Shown piece after piece: positions 9,825 to 20,330 of a stretch of 64,000 bases of DNA. The first letter of the stretch is position 1, and each line of letters begins with the position of its first letter. The stretch comes from Malachius bipustulatus (taxonomy: Eukaryota > Arthropoda > Insecta > Coleoptera > Melyridae): assembly GCA_910589415.1 (NCBI GenBank), contig OU342630.1, positions 3,534,001-3,598,000 of the forward strand, written 5' to 3'. The translations under genes were made by a program, and so were the position numbers. The notes under the pieces are model-generated. The model was given only the letters and a program-made list of their open reading frames with translations. It had not been told where the DNA came from and ran no database searches.

Positions 9825-11109
9825 GCTGTATAAAACGAAACAACGAATATACATTCAATTTTCTAAAAATAATTACGAAGAAGAAATTATTAAATTCTTG
9901 AAAGAATTTGTAGTACCAAAGGTGAAATATTATGTTTATTTTGAAAACCCAATTTACGAAAAATTCAGTACCGTACTTCAAAAATATTTTAGGAATTCTC
10001 AAATTTCCATGATTAAATGTACTAAGAAATTAATTGACATTCTGGACGACGATGAAATTAAAAACCACATACTAATGTATCATGAAGGCAAAACAAATCA
10101 CCGTGGTCTTGATGAAACAGAAAAGCGAATAAAAGCTCAATATTATTGGCCCAATCAAAGAAAATCGATACAAAATTATATAAATAATTGCGAAATTTGC
10201 CAAGTTACTAAGTACGATAGAAATCCATTGAAGTTGGAATATAATATAACTCCGACAGCTATCAAGCCCTTCCAAATTTTACACGTTGATAGCATAACCT
10301 TAGAAAATTGTAAATTTTTCACAATTATTGATTCTTTTTCAAAATACGCGCAAGCTTACAAATTAAGTTCCTCACAAGGAATAGAAGTCGCAAATAATCT
10401 AGTAAAATTCTTTTCACACCATTGTATCCCAGAACAGGTGATCTCCGATAATGGGGTCGAATTCAAAAATTCGTTAGTGAAAGAATTGCTCGAAACTCAT
10501 AAAATTAAAATTCACTTCATTAGTTCCCAACATTCCGAGTCCAACGGACTAATTGAAAGATTTCATTCAACTCTTATTGAACACATCAGACTCTTAAATA
10601 ATCAAAATGAGTATAAAAATGAGCCAATAGAAACGAAAATTAATTATGCGATTTTAGCGTATAATAACAGCGTACATTCCGCGACAAATTTGAAACCATA
10701 TGAGATTATAACCGGTCATCTAGATACAGAGTCCCCATTTGATATTGAAATCGATAAACAATTAGTAAATAATTACGTTATTGATCATAAAAATAAGGTG
10801 AAAATCTTATACGAACAATTAAATGAACACCTTCAGAGTAGGAAAGAACAAATTATTAATAAAACAAATGAGACTCGCGAAAAGCTTCCCGAAATTCCTG
10901 AGAAAATATTTGTTAAGAATAAGCAAAAACAAAGTAAAACTTTGAACAAATATAAAAAGGAAACGGTGGGAAAAATTAATCCAAAATTAAAAACAGCAAA
11001 GATTATACCCCAACATGGGAATACTTCCGAAAATATTCACATTTCTAATATTAAAAGACCGAGAAAGAAAGCTCATAGTAAAAGGAAAATTATTTCAGGT
11101 TCCTCATGA
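9793..11109 (+). CDS. pol: gypsy-type Pol, integrase part
   Basis: This frame is open from 9790 and holds the retroviral-type integrase that inserts the cDNA into the host chromosome. The N-terminal zinc-binding HHCC module is visible (HEGKTNHRG near 10081, CEICQ near 10192). The catalytic core has D (HVDS, 10285 region), D (ISDNG, 10445 region) and E (NGLIER, 10555 region), with 35 residues between the last two, the D,D35E pattern. The C-terminus is Lys-rich with no chromodomain. The frame ends at 11109, overlapping the env ATG by four bases (ATGA). The frame break with the RT part lies within 9790-9824, so the ATG at 9793 is probably not a natural start. Confidence 0.93.
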   Translation: MALLERPIVVKLYKTKQRIYIQFSKNNYEEEIIKFLKEFVVPKVKYYVYFENPIYEKFSTVLQKYFRNSQISMIKCTKKLIDILDDDEIKNHILMYHEGKTNHRGLDETEKRIKAQYYWPNQRKSIQNYINNCEICQVTKYDRNPLKLEYNITPTAIKPFQILHVDSITLENCKFFTIIDSFSKYAQAYKLSSSQGIEVANNLVKFFSHHCIPEQVISDNGVEFKNSLVKELLETHKIKIHFISSQHSESNGLIERFHSTLIEHIRLLNNQNEYKNEPIETKINYAILAYNNSVHSATNLKPYEIITGHLDTESPFDIEIDKQLVNNYVIDHKNKVKILYEQLNEHLQSRKEQIINKTNETREKLPEIPEKIFVKNKQKQSKTLNKYKKETVGKINPKLKTAKIIPQHGNTSENIHISNIKRPRKKAHSKRKIISGSS

Positions 11110-11513
11110 TCGGACAAGGGACAGAAATAAATAATATTACCAGGAACTTAGGAGTTCTTCCAATCGACCTAGGACCTGCAAAACTTCAACGCACGCAGCA
11201 TACGTTTGTTCACTTTTATCATCTTCAATCATTGTTCGATGAATTTAAAAGTCTTAACAATCAATATGATGATCTTAAATCATCTTATAATAATAATTTA
11301 ATTTATAGTAATGAATTAGGAAATTATGATAGTACACTAAGTTACACTCAAAAGTTAATTTTTGAAAAAATAGATAATCTTAGAATTAATACTAGAGATA
11401 AGAGAGGCTTAGTAGATTTCTTAGGAACAGTAGTAAAAGGGATTACTGGAAATTTAGATGCCAACGATGGCGAAAGAATTTATAAAATTTTAAGTCATTT
11501 AGATAAAAAATGA
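11106..11513 (+). pseudogene. env: errantivirus Env, N-terminal part (broken)
   Basis: This is the third ORF of the provirus. It overlaps the pol stop by four bases, as in the gypsy group, where env is expressed from a spliced RNA. The 135-codon frame has no obvious signal peptide, which may come from upstream by splicing. Near its end lies a furin-type cleavage signal RDKR (11394-11405), followed by Gly-Leu and a hydrophobic, Gly-containing stretch in the position of a fusion peptide, as in insect errantivirus and baculovirus F-like envelopes. The frame stops at 11511-11513, directly after a run of six A (11505-11510). The remainder of Env lies in another frame, so one homopolymer-associated shift has split the gene. 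Confidence 0.82.
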
Positions 11514-11514
11514 A

Positions 11515-12759
11515 AAGAATTTACAAGAACAAATTAAAATGGAGTATAGCTTAAGCCATAACATTGTCCAAAATTTTAACGATACGATTCATGATATTCA
11601 GCATAATCAACTTATCCTGAAATCTAGAATTATGCAACTCAGCCAAATGGTAAAGGAAGAAATAGATCATATCAATTTGCTGTTCGCAAAAGATATTTTT
11701 AATCAATTGGTAATTCTTTACAATACAATTCTCAATACCTTGCAAGAAATTGAAACTTCGGTTACGTTTTGCAAATTAAATACGTTGCATCCTAGCATAA
11801 TCACTTCTAGAGAATTATTTTCAGAACTTCAAAAAATCTCCTCACATTATACAAATCAATTTCCATTCGAAATAAAATTCGATAATATTCTGGACTTCGA
11901 AAGCATAATCAAGCTTAATTGTAAACTAGATCATGATAGGATTACATATTTCTTATCAGTCCCCATTGACTTCGAAAAGAATTTCGAATTATATTATATT
12001 CTTCCTATCCCTACCAAACACGAATCAGAATTTGTTACTCTAATACCTAGCTCAAGGTATTTTCTAAAATCAATCAATAATGATATCGTGAAACCCCTAA
12101 GGGATGTATGTACACGTACTCAAGGCAAACTGTATCACTGTCCAAGTCATCTACAAAGTAGTCACAACACCGCCTGTGAAGAAGATATACTATTGCACGA
12201 AAACACAAGCCGATGCCAATTTAGCAAATTAGAAATTCTGGAAAATCACATAGAAATTGTCGCCGAAGTGAATCAATACCTAGCAGTACTTCCGAAAGAA
12301 GAAAAGCTGAAAATTCAATGTGAAAACCAGATAGAAACAAAAAGTTTGATTGGAATATATTTGATCGAAGGAAAATCATGCAAGAAAATATTTCGTGGAG
12401 AAGAACTTTCATTTCAAGAGTCTACTCATGCAAAACCAGTAATTGTTAACTCATTGAAACTGACACCAAAGAAAATCCACCAACAAAAATTCAAAGTCGA
12501 ATTGAAAAAATTAGACCTTCGAGAACTACCGATCAACCCAATGATTTCAATTGACGAAGAACCAATCATACCAGATCTTCGAATACCAAGTGCCTGGACC
12601 ATCATCCTGTACATTGTCATAATTATAACAGCAGTGATCCTCTACATAAAGTTTAAGAAAACCCGGGCACCTGCCGAAAATCAAAACAAGGACATGCCGA
12701 CAGTACAAGTGGCAACAACGCGACGGAAAATTCATCTTCCAGAAGAAGCTTCATTCTAA
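11515..12759 (+). pseudogene. env: errantivirus Env, C-terminal part with membrane anchor
   Basis: This continues Env in the +1 frame relative to the upstream part (first ATG at 11539; the frame is open from just after the break). It starts with a helical, heptad-like region rich in Gln/Asn/Ile (about 11540-11700), then a Cys-containing ectodomain (Cys codons between about 11770 and 12390). A single hydrophobic transmembrane segment lies near 12592-12650, followed by a basic cytoplasmic tail of about 35 residues. This is the layout of a class I-like, F-type membrane fusion subunit. It ends at 12759, ten bases before the 3' LTR, the intervening bases forming the polypurine tract. As it stands the protein is separated from its N-terminal subunit by the frame break. 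Confidence 0.85.
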
Positions 12760-12768
12760 CGATGGGGG
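12758..12768 (+). promoter_or_regulatory. polypurine tract
   Basis: GATGGGGG lies immediately upstream of the 3' LTR start (AGTTA at 12769), the position of the plus-strand primer. Confidence 0.8.
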
Positions 12769-13027
12769 AGTTATAGTTCCATCCACCTAGAATATGACAC
12801 CAACATCAGCAGTATTCTTATATTTCCTGTTGTGTAGTTCTAGTAAATAAGTCAAGGAACTTGGTCAGAGACCTGTGTGTAATGCAATTGTGCAATTTAG
12901 CATTTTAAGCATCTTAGAAATAATATTATAATAATTCAGTCTAGAATTGTAACTCGTAACGAATAGATGTAACTTTTTGAATAAATTCCTTTTTAAAAAC
13001 CTATCAACGGCATATCAAAATATAAGT
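12769..13027 (+). repeat. 3' LTR of the gypsy-type element
   Basis: Identical by eye to the 5' LTR over all 259 bp. It is followed by the target duplication TACA (13028-13031). Confidence 0.95.
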
Positions 13028-13031
13028 TACA

Positions 13032-13357
13032 TCAATTCGGCTTATTTCAATTATTTGTTTTATATTCAAGGCCAAGCTTGTGTATGTGTGCGTCCCGTTC
13101 ATGTGCATTTTAAGGTAGTTACCTATAAAAATAATTAGGGCATTAGCATTGACTGGGAACTGCTCCCAAAAGGATAAATAATCAAATTTGTGCTGAATTT
13201 AAGTCTTTAATTATTTGTCACTGGTTTGTTATACGGTTTGCAAAATATTTTACACAAATATTTCCAAAATTGGTACTAACATAATTATTAAGTACCTTTT
13301 GATCTTTTGAAAGATCATCCGTAAATTGATTGTCTCAGGTGTAAATTATTATTATTA
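13032..13357. other. spacer between the gypsy and BEL elements
   Basis: AT-rich, with no recognisable gene or repeat. Confidence 0.5.
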
Positions 13358-13362
13358 ATCCC

Positions 13363-13750
13363 TGGTGGGAAATTTTTGATAAAAAAAGGAGTTACCTTAT
13401 TTGGTTGGTCGCTGGAGATTTTCCTTTTCCCAAACCGTAATTCTTGTTATAGCACTTTCCTTCCGACAGGTACTATTACGATAATGATCGCGTAATTGCT
13501 CTACAGCGGGATCAACTTTTGATTTCACTTTTAACAGCGGATAAGCGGGTTTTTTAAATAAAAAATGATAGTTCTAAGTAGCGGCGATTTTCGACTGCGG
13601 CGGAGAGTGTCTTCTTCTTCTTCTCTTGTTGTACCTTCTCGCTGCGCGGACGATCGGTAACTTAGAGGAGTAGGTAAAAGGATAGCGGGAATTTCAAATT
13701 TACGGATAAGTGTGGTCGTGTATTATGTGAAAATAAATAAGGCCAAACCA
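13363..13750 (-). repeat. 3' LTR of the BEL element
   Basis: Matches 19938-20325 with about four substitutions. In element orientation, the sequence just before it (13751-13768, reverse complement) is GC-rich, ending GCCGCCGGCTA, as often seen before BEL 3' LTRs. Confidence 0.93.
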
Positions 13751-13883
13751 TAGCCGGCGGCCTTGAAGTATTGTAATACTTCAACAGAATAAATGATTAC
13801 AATCTAAACGAGAATAAACCTTAAACTTAAACTAAAAATATTAATAACTAAACGAATATATACAAGCAGGGTAGGATGCGGAT
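13751..13883 (-). other. BEL 3' untranslated region
   Basis: Short AT-rich stretch between the end of pol and the 3' LTR. Confidence 0.6.
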
Positions 13884-14696
13884 TTATTGACTTGGCAGAG
13901 GACAAATGCGAACCACAGGGCGAACATAGCTGCCCGTTTTGGTCTTCACCTTTACTACGCGAACTACTCCATCCTTTCCCGGATAGACCTCCTCTATCAC
14001 CCCTAAGGGCCAGCATAATGGCGGGAGTTTATCTTCGCGAATTATTACAACCTGTCCTTGTGCCGCGGGACATGCTTCAGTGTTCCACTTTTCCCTAGCT
14101 TGAAGAGTCGAGAGGTATTCAATATGCCATCTTTGCCAGTAAGATTGGACTAACTTGTCAATCAGAGCATATCGCTGTAAAAGATTTACTGGAACATTGT
14201 CTAAATTTTCAGCGGGAATAAATTTCAGCGGAGTAAGATTAAGAAAATGGGAGGGCGTAAATGCAGTTGGATCCGAAGGATCATTACTTAGACAACAGGG
14301 AGGACGCGAATTCATTAGCGCTTCGATTTGAATGAGAATGGTATTGAGTTCCTCGTAGGTTAAAATCTGATTGCCGATTACTCTAAAGAGGTGAGTTTTT
14401 ACACTCTTAATATTACTTTCCCATAGGCCGCCCATGTGAGGGGCGTATGGAGGGTTCAACTTGAATTCGATCTTTTGCGGCGTTAAATCTTTAACGATCT
14501 CTCTAGCGAAGTCCTTGGAATATACCAAAGAATAAATTTCATCCAATCGTCTGCGTGCCCCGACGAAGTTTCTGCCTCCGTCACTGATAATGAGAGACAC
14601 GGGACCCCGACGAGAGATGAATCGTTTAAAGGCGGCTAGAAACAGATCTTTCGAAAGATCCGACACTAATTCAATATGTAAGGCCTTAGTGACCAA
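13884..14696 (-). pseudogene. pol: BEL Pol, integrase core and C-terminus
   Basis: This is the last part of the BEL polyprotein. It contains the second catalytic Asp of the integrase (IISDGGRNFVGA), the third-residue region with Glu (LNPPYAPHMGGLWE) and the typical BEL C-terminal domain ending in VRPVVRICPLPSQ before the stop at 13884. The same reading frame runs upstream through the TAA at 14730-14732 into the preceding piece, so the two were one protein. A single-base change of a sense codon to TAA would explain the split. Confidence 0.88.
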
Positions 14697-14729
14697 GCAT
14701 ACGAATAAGCAAATATAAGCTTTTTGGCT

Positions 14730-15779
14730 TTAAACTCCGCGTTTTCTAGTTAGTGTGATAGCTAAAGGTCCTGCGTAATCAACACCACACTTAGCGAAAG
14801 GTTTGTGTTGACTGACGCGAAATTCAGGTAGGCTTCCCATCAAAGGCGATGATGATTTTGGATTATTTTTAAAACAAGGGTTGCAAGAATGAACCACCCT
14901 GCGTACAAGACTGCGACCAGACAATATCCAATATCTATGGCGTACTAGAGCTAACAATAAAGTAGGTCCTGCATGACATCGTAATATATGATGATACTCG
15001 ACCAATAACTGAACGATGCGATCTCTGGATGGTAACAAAATAGGGTGTTGTTGTTCATAACTAAGCGGTGCATTCTGTAAGCGACCTCCTACTCTGAGGA
15101 TCTCGTTTTCTATAAATGGGTTGAGTTTGCGTAGTTTGAGACGACAGGACTTTCCTGACTTCAAAGCTTGGATATCGTCTTGAAAATGTGACTGCTGAAC
15201 ACATTTTAAAATGTAATTCTCGGCTTTGTCCAAGTCCGAAACTGAAACTGGTCCCTTAGAACTCAGTTTTTTCGGGAAGCGTAAAATTAAAACTACTACC
15301 CTGAGTAATTTACTCCATGAGGAAACTCGATCAGCGAGAGTATAGATTGGATGAGGCTCGGGATTAGCGATTTGTACAACTAGTGACAATGCCTTAGTTT
15401 CAGGCATATCAGCGGGAGCGGATTCTTTTTTGAAAGGCGTGATAGACCATTGGTGTTGCGGGGAGGAGATCCAAGAAGGTCCTTGGAACCACATTTCATT
15501 ATCGATCAATTTACCGGGAGTAACAGGGCGAGATATTATGTCACTGGGATTGTCCTTTCCTGGCACATGATGCCAATGCTCAGGATCGACAATTTCTTGA
15601 ATAGCGGCGGTTCTATTGGCAATAAATGTTTGCCATCTATGCGGGGACGAGTGTATCCAGGCCAAAGTGATAGTGGAGTCAGAGAATGCAAATATTTTAT
15701 CAATTGCGCAACGAGAATGGAAACTATTAATGACTGATTGTATGAGTAATGCGAGAAGATGAGCAGCACACAATTCCAA
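14730..15779 (-). pseudogene. pol: BEL Pol, RNase H to integrase N-terminus
   Basis: In order on the minus strand: the RNase H region (LELCAAHLLA, then a DST motif and VPGKDNPSD), a linker, and the integrase zinc-binding module (HHILRCHAGP with CNPCFK), then the start of the catalytic core (CGVDYAGPL). The frame ends at the TAA at 14730-14732. Upstream the frame really continues to the insertion edge at 15803 (KKLSLARLELCAA); the ATG at 15779 is internal. On the other side of the piggyBac-type insertion the sequence continues as the RT-RNase H piece at 16377-17045. Confidence 0.88.
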
Positions 15780-15803
15780 TCTTGCGAGTGATAGCTTTTT
15801 TAA

Positions 15804-16405
15804 CCCTTCAGTGCTCGCGCGGATTACATACGTAGTCCAGGGTTACAAATTAGACTATAATTCACGCAAGAAATTTTTTTGGGTTCCCTATCCTTCAGTA
15901 CCTTCCTAAAACTTTCCAATCAGCTGTTTCAGTAGTTCAGAGGTCTCCGGTTAGTGCGCAGCTAGAAAAAAATTGTGTATTGCTACTATTGTAATCCACG
16001 CGAGAACTCACGTTCGTAAGAAAAAGCTCAGTAGGAAGATGCTACCTTTGCGGAAGAAGCCGAAATAAGAGTACTCGAAAATGGTGTCATACTTGTACAA
16101 ATTGGGTGTGTCCTGTTCATCTTCAAGAAATATGCCTGAGCTGCAGTGAGGGTCCAAGTGAGGAGATTCCGGACGAATCAAATTAAAAATGTATACCTCA
16201 TGCACATCTTTTTATATTATAGAAAAAAGTGGTTTTTTTTCTTAGATTTGTTTTATTTTATGAACTAAAGTACAGTTAATCATAATTAGCAATACCTATT
16301 TCAATAAATACTTTAAGAAATAATACAGAAGATATTTTAGGTTTAACTACTATTGTAATCCATGCGAGAACTGATGCTATAAAACAGGGTGCGAGTACTG
16401 GAGGG
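15804..16405 (+). mobile_element. piggyBac-type element (602 bp) inserted in BEL pol
   Basis: Ends are CCCTTCAGTGCTCGC and, reverse complemented, CCCTCCAGTACTCGC (13 of 15 match). Flanks are TTAA on both sides (15800-15803 and 16406-16409), the signature of piggyBac. Removing it with one TTAA restores the BEL frame across the junction. Internally there are two further related copies of the subterminal block GTAATCC(A)YGCGAGAACT (about 15990 and 16356), plus a third at the left end in inverted orientation. It is nonautonomous: only the last part of a transposase remains. Confidence 0.92.
15995..16186 (+). pseudogene. piggyBac transposase C-terminal cysteine-rich domain
   Basis: A short plus-strand frame without its own ATG. 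Residues read CYLCGRSRNKS, then WCHTCTNWVCPVHLQEICLSC, and the frame ends with an acidic tail at TAA 16184-16186. The C-x2-C ... C-x2-C ... C-x2-H ... C-x2-C spacing is that of the RING/PHD-like zinc domain at the C-terminus of piggyBac transposases, which binds the transposon end. The DDD catalytic domain is deleted. It lies close to the middle of the 602-bp element, so this is an internal-deletion derivative that kept the 3' end of the gene. Confidence 0.8.
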
Positions 16406-17045
16406 TTAAGGGTGCAACACGAGATTTCGCGCAGAGAAGAGAAACATTAGTTGCTTTCGAAGTCAGCGAACCAATGCGAATATATATCACCGCACCATAA
16501 CACTTTTCGCTAGCGTCTGCGAAACCTAATAGAGTTATAAATGAGTCTTCAAAAATACCTATGTGACGAGGAATATTAACCTGCGAAAAATTAACGAGCT
16601 CATAGTGAATTTGAAACCACATTCTTGAAAGGTCGTCTGGCAGCTCTTCATCCCAGCCCAGCTCACGCTTCCAGCACTCTTGTACTAGAAGTTTCATGCA
16701 TGCTGTTAATGGAGCGATCATACCTAGGGGATCAAAAAGCGATGCAGTAGCTGATAATATCGAACGTTTAGTAGCGTTGAAATATTGAGAATCAGAGTTA
16801 GCTCTGAAAATAAAATTATCGTCAGCCGGGTTCCAGCGTAAGCCTATTAGCTTAGTTTCTGAATCAGAGTCAAATCGGACATTCTTACATAAGCGAAGTT
16901 CCTCGGGAATATGTCCCAAAAATTCCAATGAATTAGAGATCCATTTAGTCAGGTTGAAACCTGCACTTCCGAAGAGAGCGTTTAACTGCTTATACAGTTC
17001 GAGGGCTTCTACAGGGGTATGTACTGAATGCAAATAGTCATCCAT
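16377..17045 (-). pseudogene. pol: BEL Pol, RT C-terminal half
   Basis: It begins directly after an in-frame TAG, with MDDYLHS: the MDD is the end of the (Y/F)VDD-type catalytic motif of BEL reverse transcriptase, so the stop sits at the active site. The RT thumb and connection follow, then the start of RNase H (FADASEKCYGAV) and LCAKSRVAPL, after which the frame runs into the piggyBac-type element and ends within it at 16377. Real BEL sequence ends at 16410. Confidence 0.88.
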
Positions 17046-18989
17046 CTAACCGTAAGTTGAAGCAATGGGTGCCGCTTGTGGATATTTATCACCTTCGTCA
17101 CTAACTAACCTTTTGATCACGCGCATGGCGAGATAAGGCGAGCATTTTAATCCGAATGGTACACGTTCAAACTCATAGATGTCCATGGGCTGCTCAGCAT
17201 TAAATCTGAAAAGTATTCGTTGGAAGCGGCGGTGTTCCCGTTCGACTTTGATCGAGAAGAACATCTTTTCTAAATCAGCTGATACCGCGATAGCGAAGAG
17301 TCGAAAATTGATAAGCAAATCGAAAATATTGGACTGAAGGTTAGGCCCACAATACAAAATATCGTTAAGACTCTTTCCAGAAGATGTCTTACTGCCAGCA
17401 TCAAGAACAACTCTAACCTTTGAAGTATCCTTATCAGGCCGATATACGGCTCTGTGCGGTATATAATATGCATGAGGGGGCGGTCTTGATTCAATTACTT
17501 TATTTAAGAAACCTTTATCAATGTATTCTTGAATTGTTGCGTTATAACCTGTGCGTAAAACTATGTCTGAATCTAGTTTCTTTTCCAACGATAATAATCT
17601 GCGCTTAGCGGTAAAATATGAGTCCCCCAATTGATCAGGAGTCTCTCTAAAGGGCAATGAAACGACGTATCGACCATCTGGTTCGCGCAAAACATGATTA
17701 TTGAAGATTTCCTCGCATCTTTGTTCCTCAGGACTAAGAAATTTACGTGAAGGAACCGATTCTAAATCCCAGAATTTCTGTAGCATGTCATCTAAGCTTG
17801 TTTCCTTTCCCTGGATGACTGCGTGTAGGCCGTAAGAATTATTTGGCTTAATTTCCGCACATTTAGCTTCGCCCATCATTAAATAACCAAGTGTGGATTG
17901 GACCGCGATTATTCCGGAGTTAGGGTGAATGATCTTTTTTGATAACAATAGATGCGGAAACAACCCTGAACCGATGACGCAATCGATTTCTGAAGGAGAG
18001 AAAAATTTGTCGTCTGCTAAGAGTGTGCCCTTGAAATAATCTAGAGCTTCTGTGCTTAGTTGCGCGGTGGGCAAATTCCCTGTAATCTTTTCAACAACTG
18101 CGGATTTTATCGTGTATTGATAGCGAGAGTCAAATCTAGATCGAAAACTAATAAGAGTATATCCTAGGATAGGACGTACCAACATACCGATCCCATGTAC
18201 TGATGATGATTGATAATTAATGATCAAGTTTAATCGTTTACAGCAAGATTCAGTAATAAAATTAGCATTTGAGCCGGTGTCTAATAATATTCGAATACTG
18301 CAGTTCAAGTCGGCTTTACTGTTATCACAAACATAAACTCGAGCGGTAGGTGAAACATCAGTATAAGGACTCGAAGAATTTGTATTCGTAAATAAGCACT
18401 CCTTGCTCGGGGTTTCATGCATTTGCATTTTATTTTTAAAAACACTATCTGCCGCGTTCACATCTGGGACAGTAGCGTGCAACTCAGTTGCAGGAACGAT
18501 TTTTGTCGTGGTCGACAGCGATAATGGTTTATTATCTTGAGAGGCCTGGGAGGAATTGAAACTACTGAAATGTAATAACGAATGATGACGTCTGTTACAT
18601 TTGAAGCAGGTTCTTGAGGATCTACACTGTCTAGTTTTATGAAAACCTAGACAGCTTTTACAGTATGCGTTTTTTGACACTATATCGTACCTAGCGGAAA
18701 CATCCAAGCTAACAAACTTTGGACAGCGGAATAGAGGGTGCTTGTCATCTGATTGACAAACATTGCATGAGCGAACTGATGAGTTACTATTTATTACAAA
18801 TGAATGGAAAGAGGATTGCTTGCCTTTTGAGATATTTTGTGAGGAGGATGCGGTTTTCGAGGGAGAAATATACGTTAATGGTCTGATAAGTTGTTGGGTG
18901 CGCGTCAAGACTCTAGTTTGTTCTTTAACAAATTTTTCTAATGAAGCGTAAGTACGTAGGTATTTTTTCCAAGCGAGAATCTTGCTCAA
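17046..18989 (-). pseudogene. pol: BEL Gag C-terminus, protease and RT N-terminal half
   Basis: A 647-codon frame. Early residues form paired Cys/His clusters (CNVCQSDDKHPLFRCP, then YCKSCLGFHKTRQC and CFKCNRRHH), the nucleocapsid-like knuckles of BEL Gag. Then comes an aspartic protease with LLDTGSNANF, a long linker typical of BEL, and the RT fingers and palm (VRVVLDAGS, AVSADLEKMFF, RVPFGLKCSP). It ends at TAG 17046-17048 just before the catalytic DD. The start is not genuine: Gag runs into it from another frame (overlap 18925-18989). Confidence 0.88.
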
Positions 18990-19803
18990 AAATGTTAACA
19001 GTGCCCTTATCGAGTTTATTTAGAGCGATATTCGTGATAATAAAATCAGCCAAATCTGGTAGGTTGACGGCTTTTAAAGCGGCAACTGAAGCACAAAAGT
19101 GTTCCAGAAAATTGTCTAAATTTTGCGGTGAAGCATTGAGAATGGGTTTAAACTTAAACATATTATCTAAGTACTGAACAGCGAGAGTGCGAGAATCTTG
19201 ATATTTTTCAATCAGCAAGTTCCAAATAATAGGGTAGTTAGAAGCAGTTGGCAGCACCCCGGCGGTGACCGACAAGGCCGATCCGGAAAGTTTTGATATT
19301 AAGTACTGAACACGTTCAGCGTCTGTGAGCTGTTTATTTTCGTGAATCAATTCTTTAAAATTTTGATAAAATAATGGCCAACGAATAGGGTTACCATTAA
19401 ATCCTACTAGTTCTAATACCGGTAGTTTTTGTTGCGGTTTAGTTACAGCAGGAATATTGGGTTCGGTTTTGATTTTGGTCAAGTCGGCTAAACTTTGCTC
19501 AGTAGTTTTTATATGACAATAGATCTCATCAAATGCTTCTGCAGCTTTAAAGGAGGGAGTATATTCGGGTTTTAATTTTAATTTTTCAAGGTTCACATCC
19601 TGCACAACCTGCATATATTCATCCCTAACTTTATCTAGAGTTTTTGTACGTGTTAGAAATCTTTGATTTCCCTCTGAGGTTCCAACTGATTTACTTAATT
19701 CATATAAATTTTGAGCAATAGAAAATAAGCTCTGTTGCTTAGCTTCTAATACTTTTAATGTAGACATTTCAAAAGTGATATCTACTTGATAAGACAGCGA
19801 CAA
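18925..19803 (-). CDS. gag: BEL Gag, N-terminal part
   Basis: A 292-codon frame at the 5' end of the BEL internal region. It is a mostly helical protein whose middle carries the BEL/Pao Gag signature (KLPVLELVGFNGNPIRWPLF, then LSGSALSV), the DUF1759-type capsid region. The last residues (about 20) read out of frame: the true continuation (YASLEKFVKEQ) lies in the neighbouring frame, so a one-base shift occurred in 18925-18989. Gag forms the particle in the cytoplasm; in BEL elements it is normally fused in frame with Pol. Confidence 0.85.
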   Translation of the reverse strand: MSLSYQVDITFEMSTLKVLEAKQQSLFSIAQNLYELSKSVGTSEGNQRFLTRTKTLDKVRDEYMQVVQDVNLEKLKLKPEYTPSFKAAEAFDEIYCHIKTTEQSLADLTKIKTEPNIPAVTKPQQKLPVLELVGFNGNPIRWPLFYQNFKELIHENKQLTDAERVQYLISKLSGSALSVTAGVLPTASNYPIIWNLLIEKYQDSRTLAVQYLDNMFKFKPILNASPQNLDNFLEHFCASVAALKAVNLPDLADFIITNIALNKLDKGTVNIFEQDSRLEKIPTYLRFIRKIC

Positions 19804-19937
19804 TGTCGGCGTTTAATTTTATGAATAAATGAATGATTTAAATTTATCAAAAAGATTTAATATTAAGCGTGTATTATGTATTATTGAGGATATATGGACT
19901 GTGATATGTAATGATCGGGTCATAGGACCAAAAATTA

Positions 19938-20325
19938 TGGTGGGAAATTTTTGATAAAAAAAGGAGTTACCTTATTTGGTTGGTCGCTGGAGATTTTCCT
20001 TTTCCCAAACCGTAATTCTTGTTATAGCACTTTCCCTCCGACAGGCACTATTACGATAATGATCGCGTAATTGTTCTACAGCGGGATCAACTTTTGATTT
20101 CACTTTTAACAGCGGATAAGCGGGTTTTTTAAATAAAAAATGATAGTTCTAAGTAGCGGCGATTTTCGACTGCGGCGGAGAGTGTCTTCTTCTTCTTCTC
20201 TTGTTGTACCTTCTCGCTGCGCGGACGATCGGTAACTTAGAGGAGTAGGTAAAAGGATAGCGGGAATTTCAAATTTACGGATAAGTGTGGTTGTGTATTA
20301 TGTGAAAATAAATAAGGCCAAACCA
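19938..20325 (-). repeat. 5' LTR of the BEL element
   Basis: Differs from 13363-13750 at about four positions. In element orientation the next sequence (19937 downward) contains TGGTCCTATGACCC about 6 nt from the LTR, a possible tRNA primer site, tRNA not assigned. Confidence 0.93.
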
Positions 20326-20330
20326 ATCCC

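Larger units (their letters stand above)
5564..13027 (+). mobile_element. errantivirus-like Ty3/gypsy provirus (LTR-gag-pol-env-LTR)
   Basis: A complete LTR retroelement of 7464 bp. The two 259-bp LTRs begin AGTTA, end TAAGT and appear identical by eye. The element is flanked by the 4-bp direct repeat TACA (5560-5563 and 13028-13031), a target typical of gypsy-group errantiviruses. Gag, pol (protease, reverse transcriptase, RNase H, integrase) and env follow in canonical order. Pol and env each carry one frame break. The LTR identity implies a very recent insertion. Confidence 0.95.
13363..20325 (-). mobile_element. BEL/Pao LTR retrotransposon, minus strand
   Basis: A 6963-bp element with 388-bp LTRs starting TGGT and ending ACCA, flanked by the 5-bp direct repeat ATCCC (13358-13362 and 20326-20330), the target size of BEL elements. 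Gag-pol runs on the minus strand. I see four base differences between the LTRs (about 1%), a fairly young insertion. The coding region is nevertheless broken at four places: a frameshift (about 18925-18989), a TAG at 17046-17048, a piggyBac-type insertion (15804-16405) and a TAA at 14730-14732. Confidence 0.93.
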
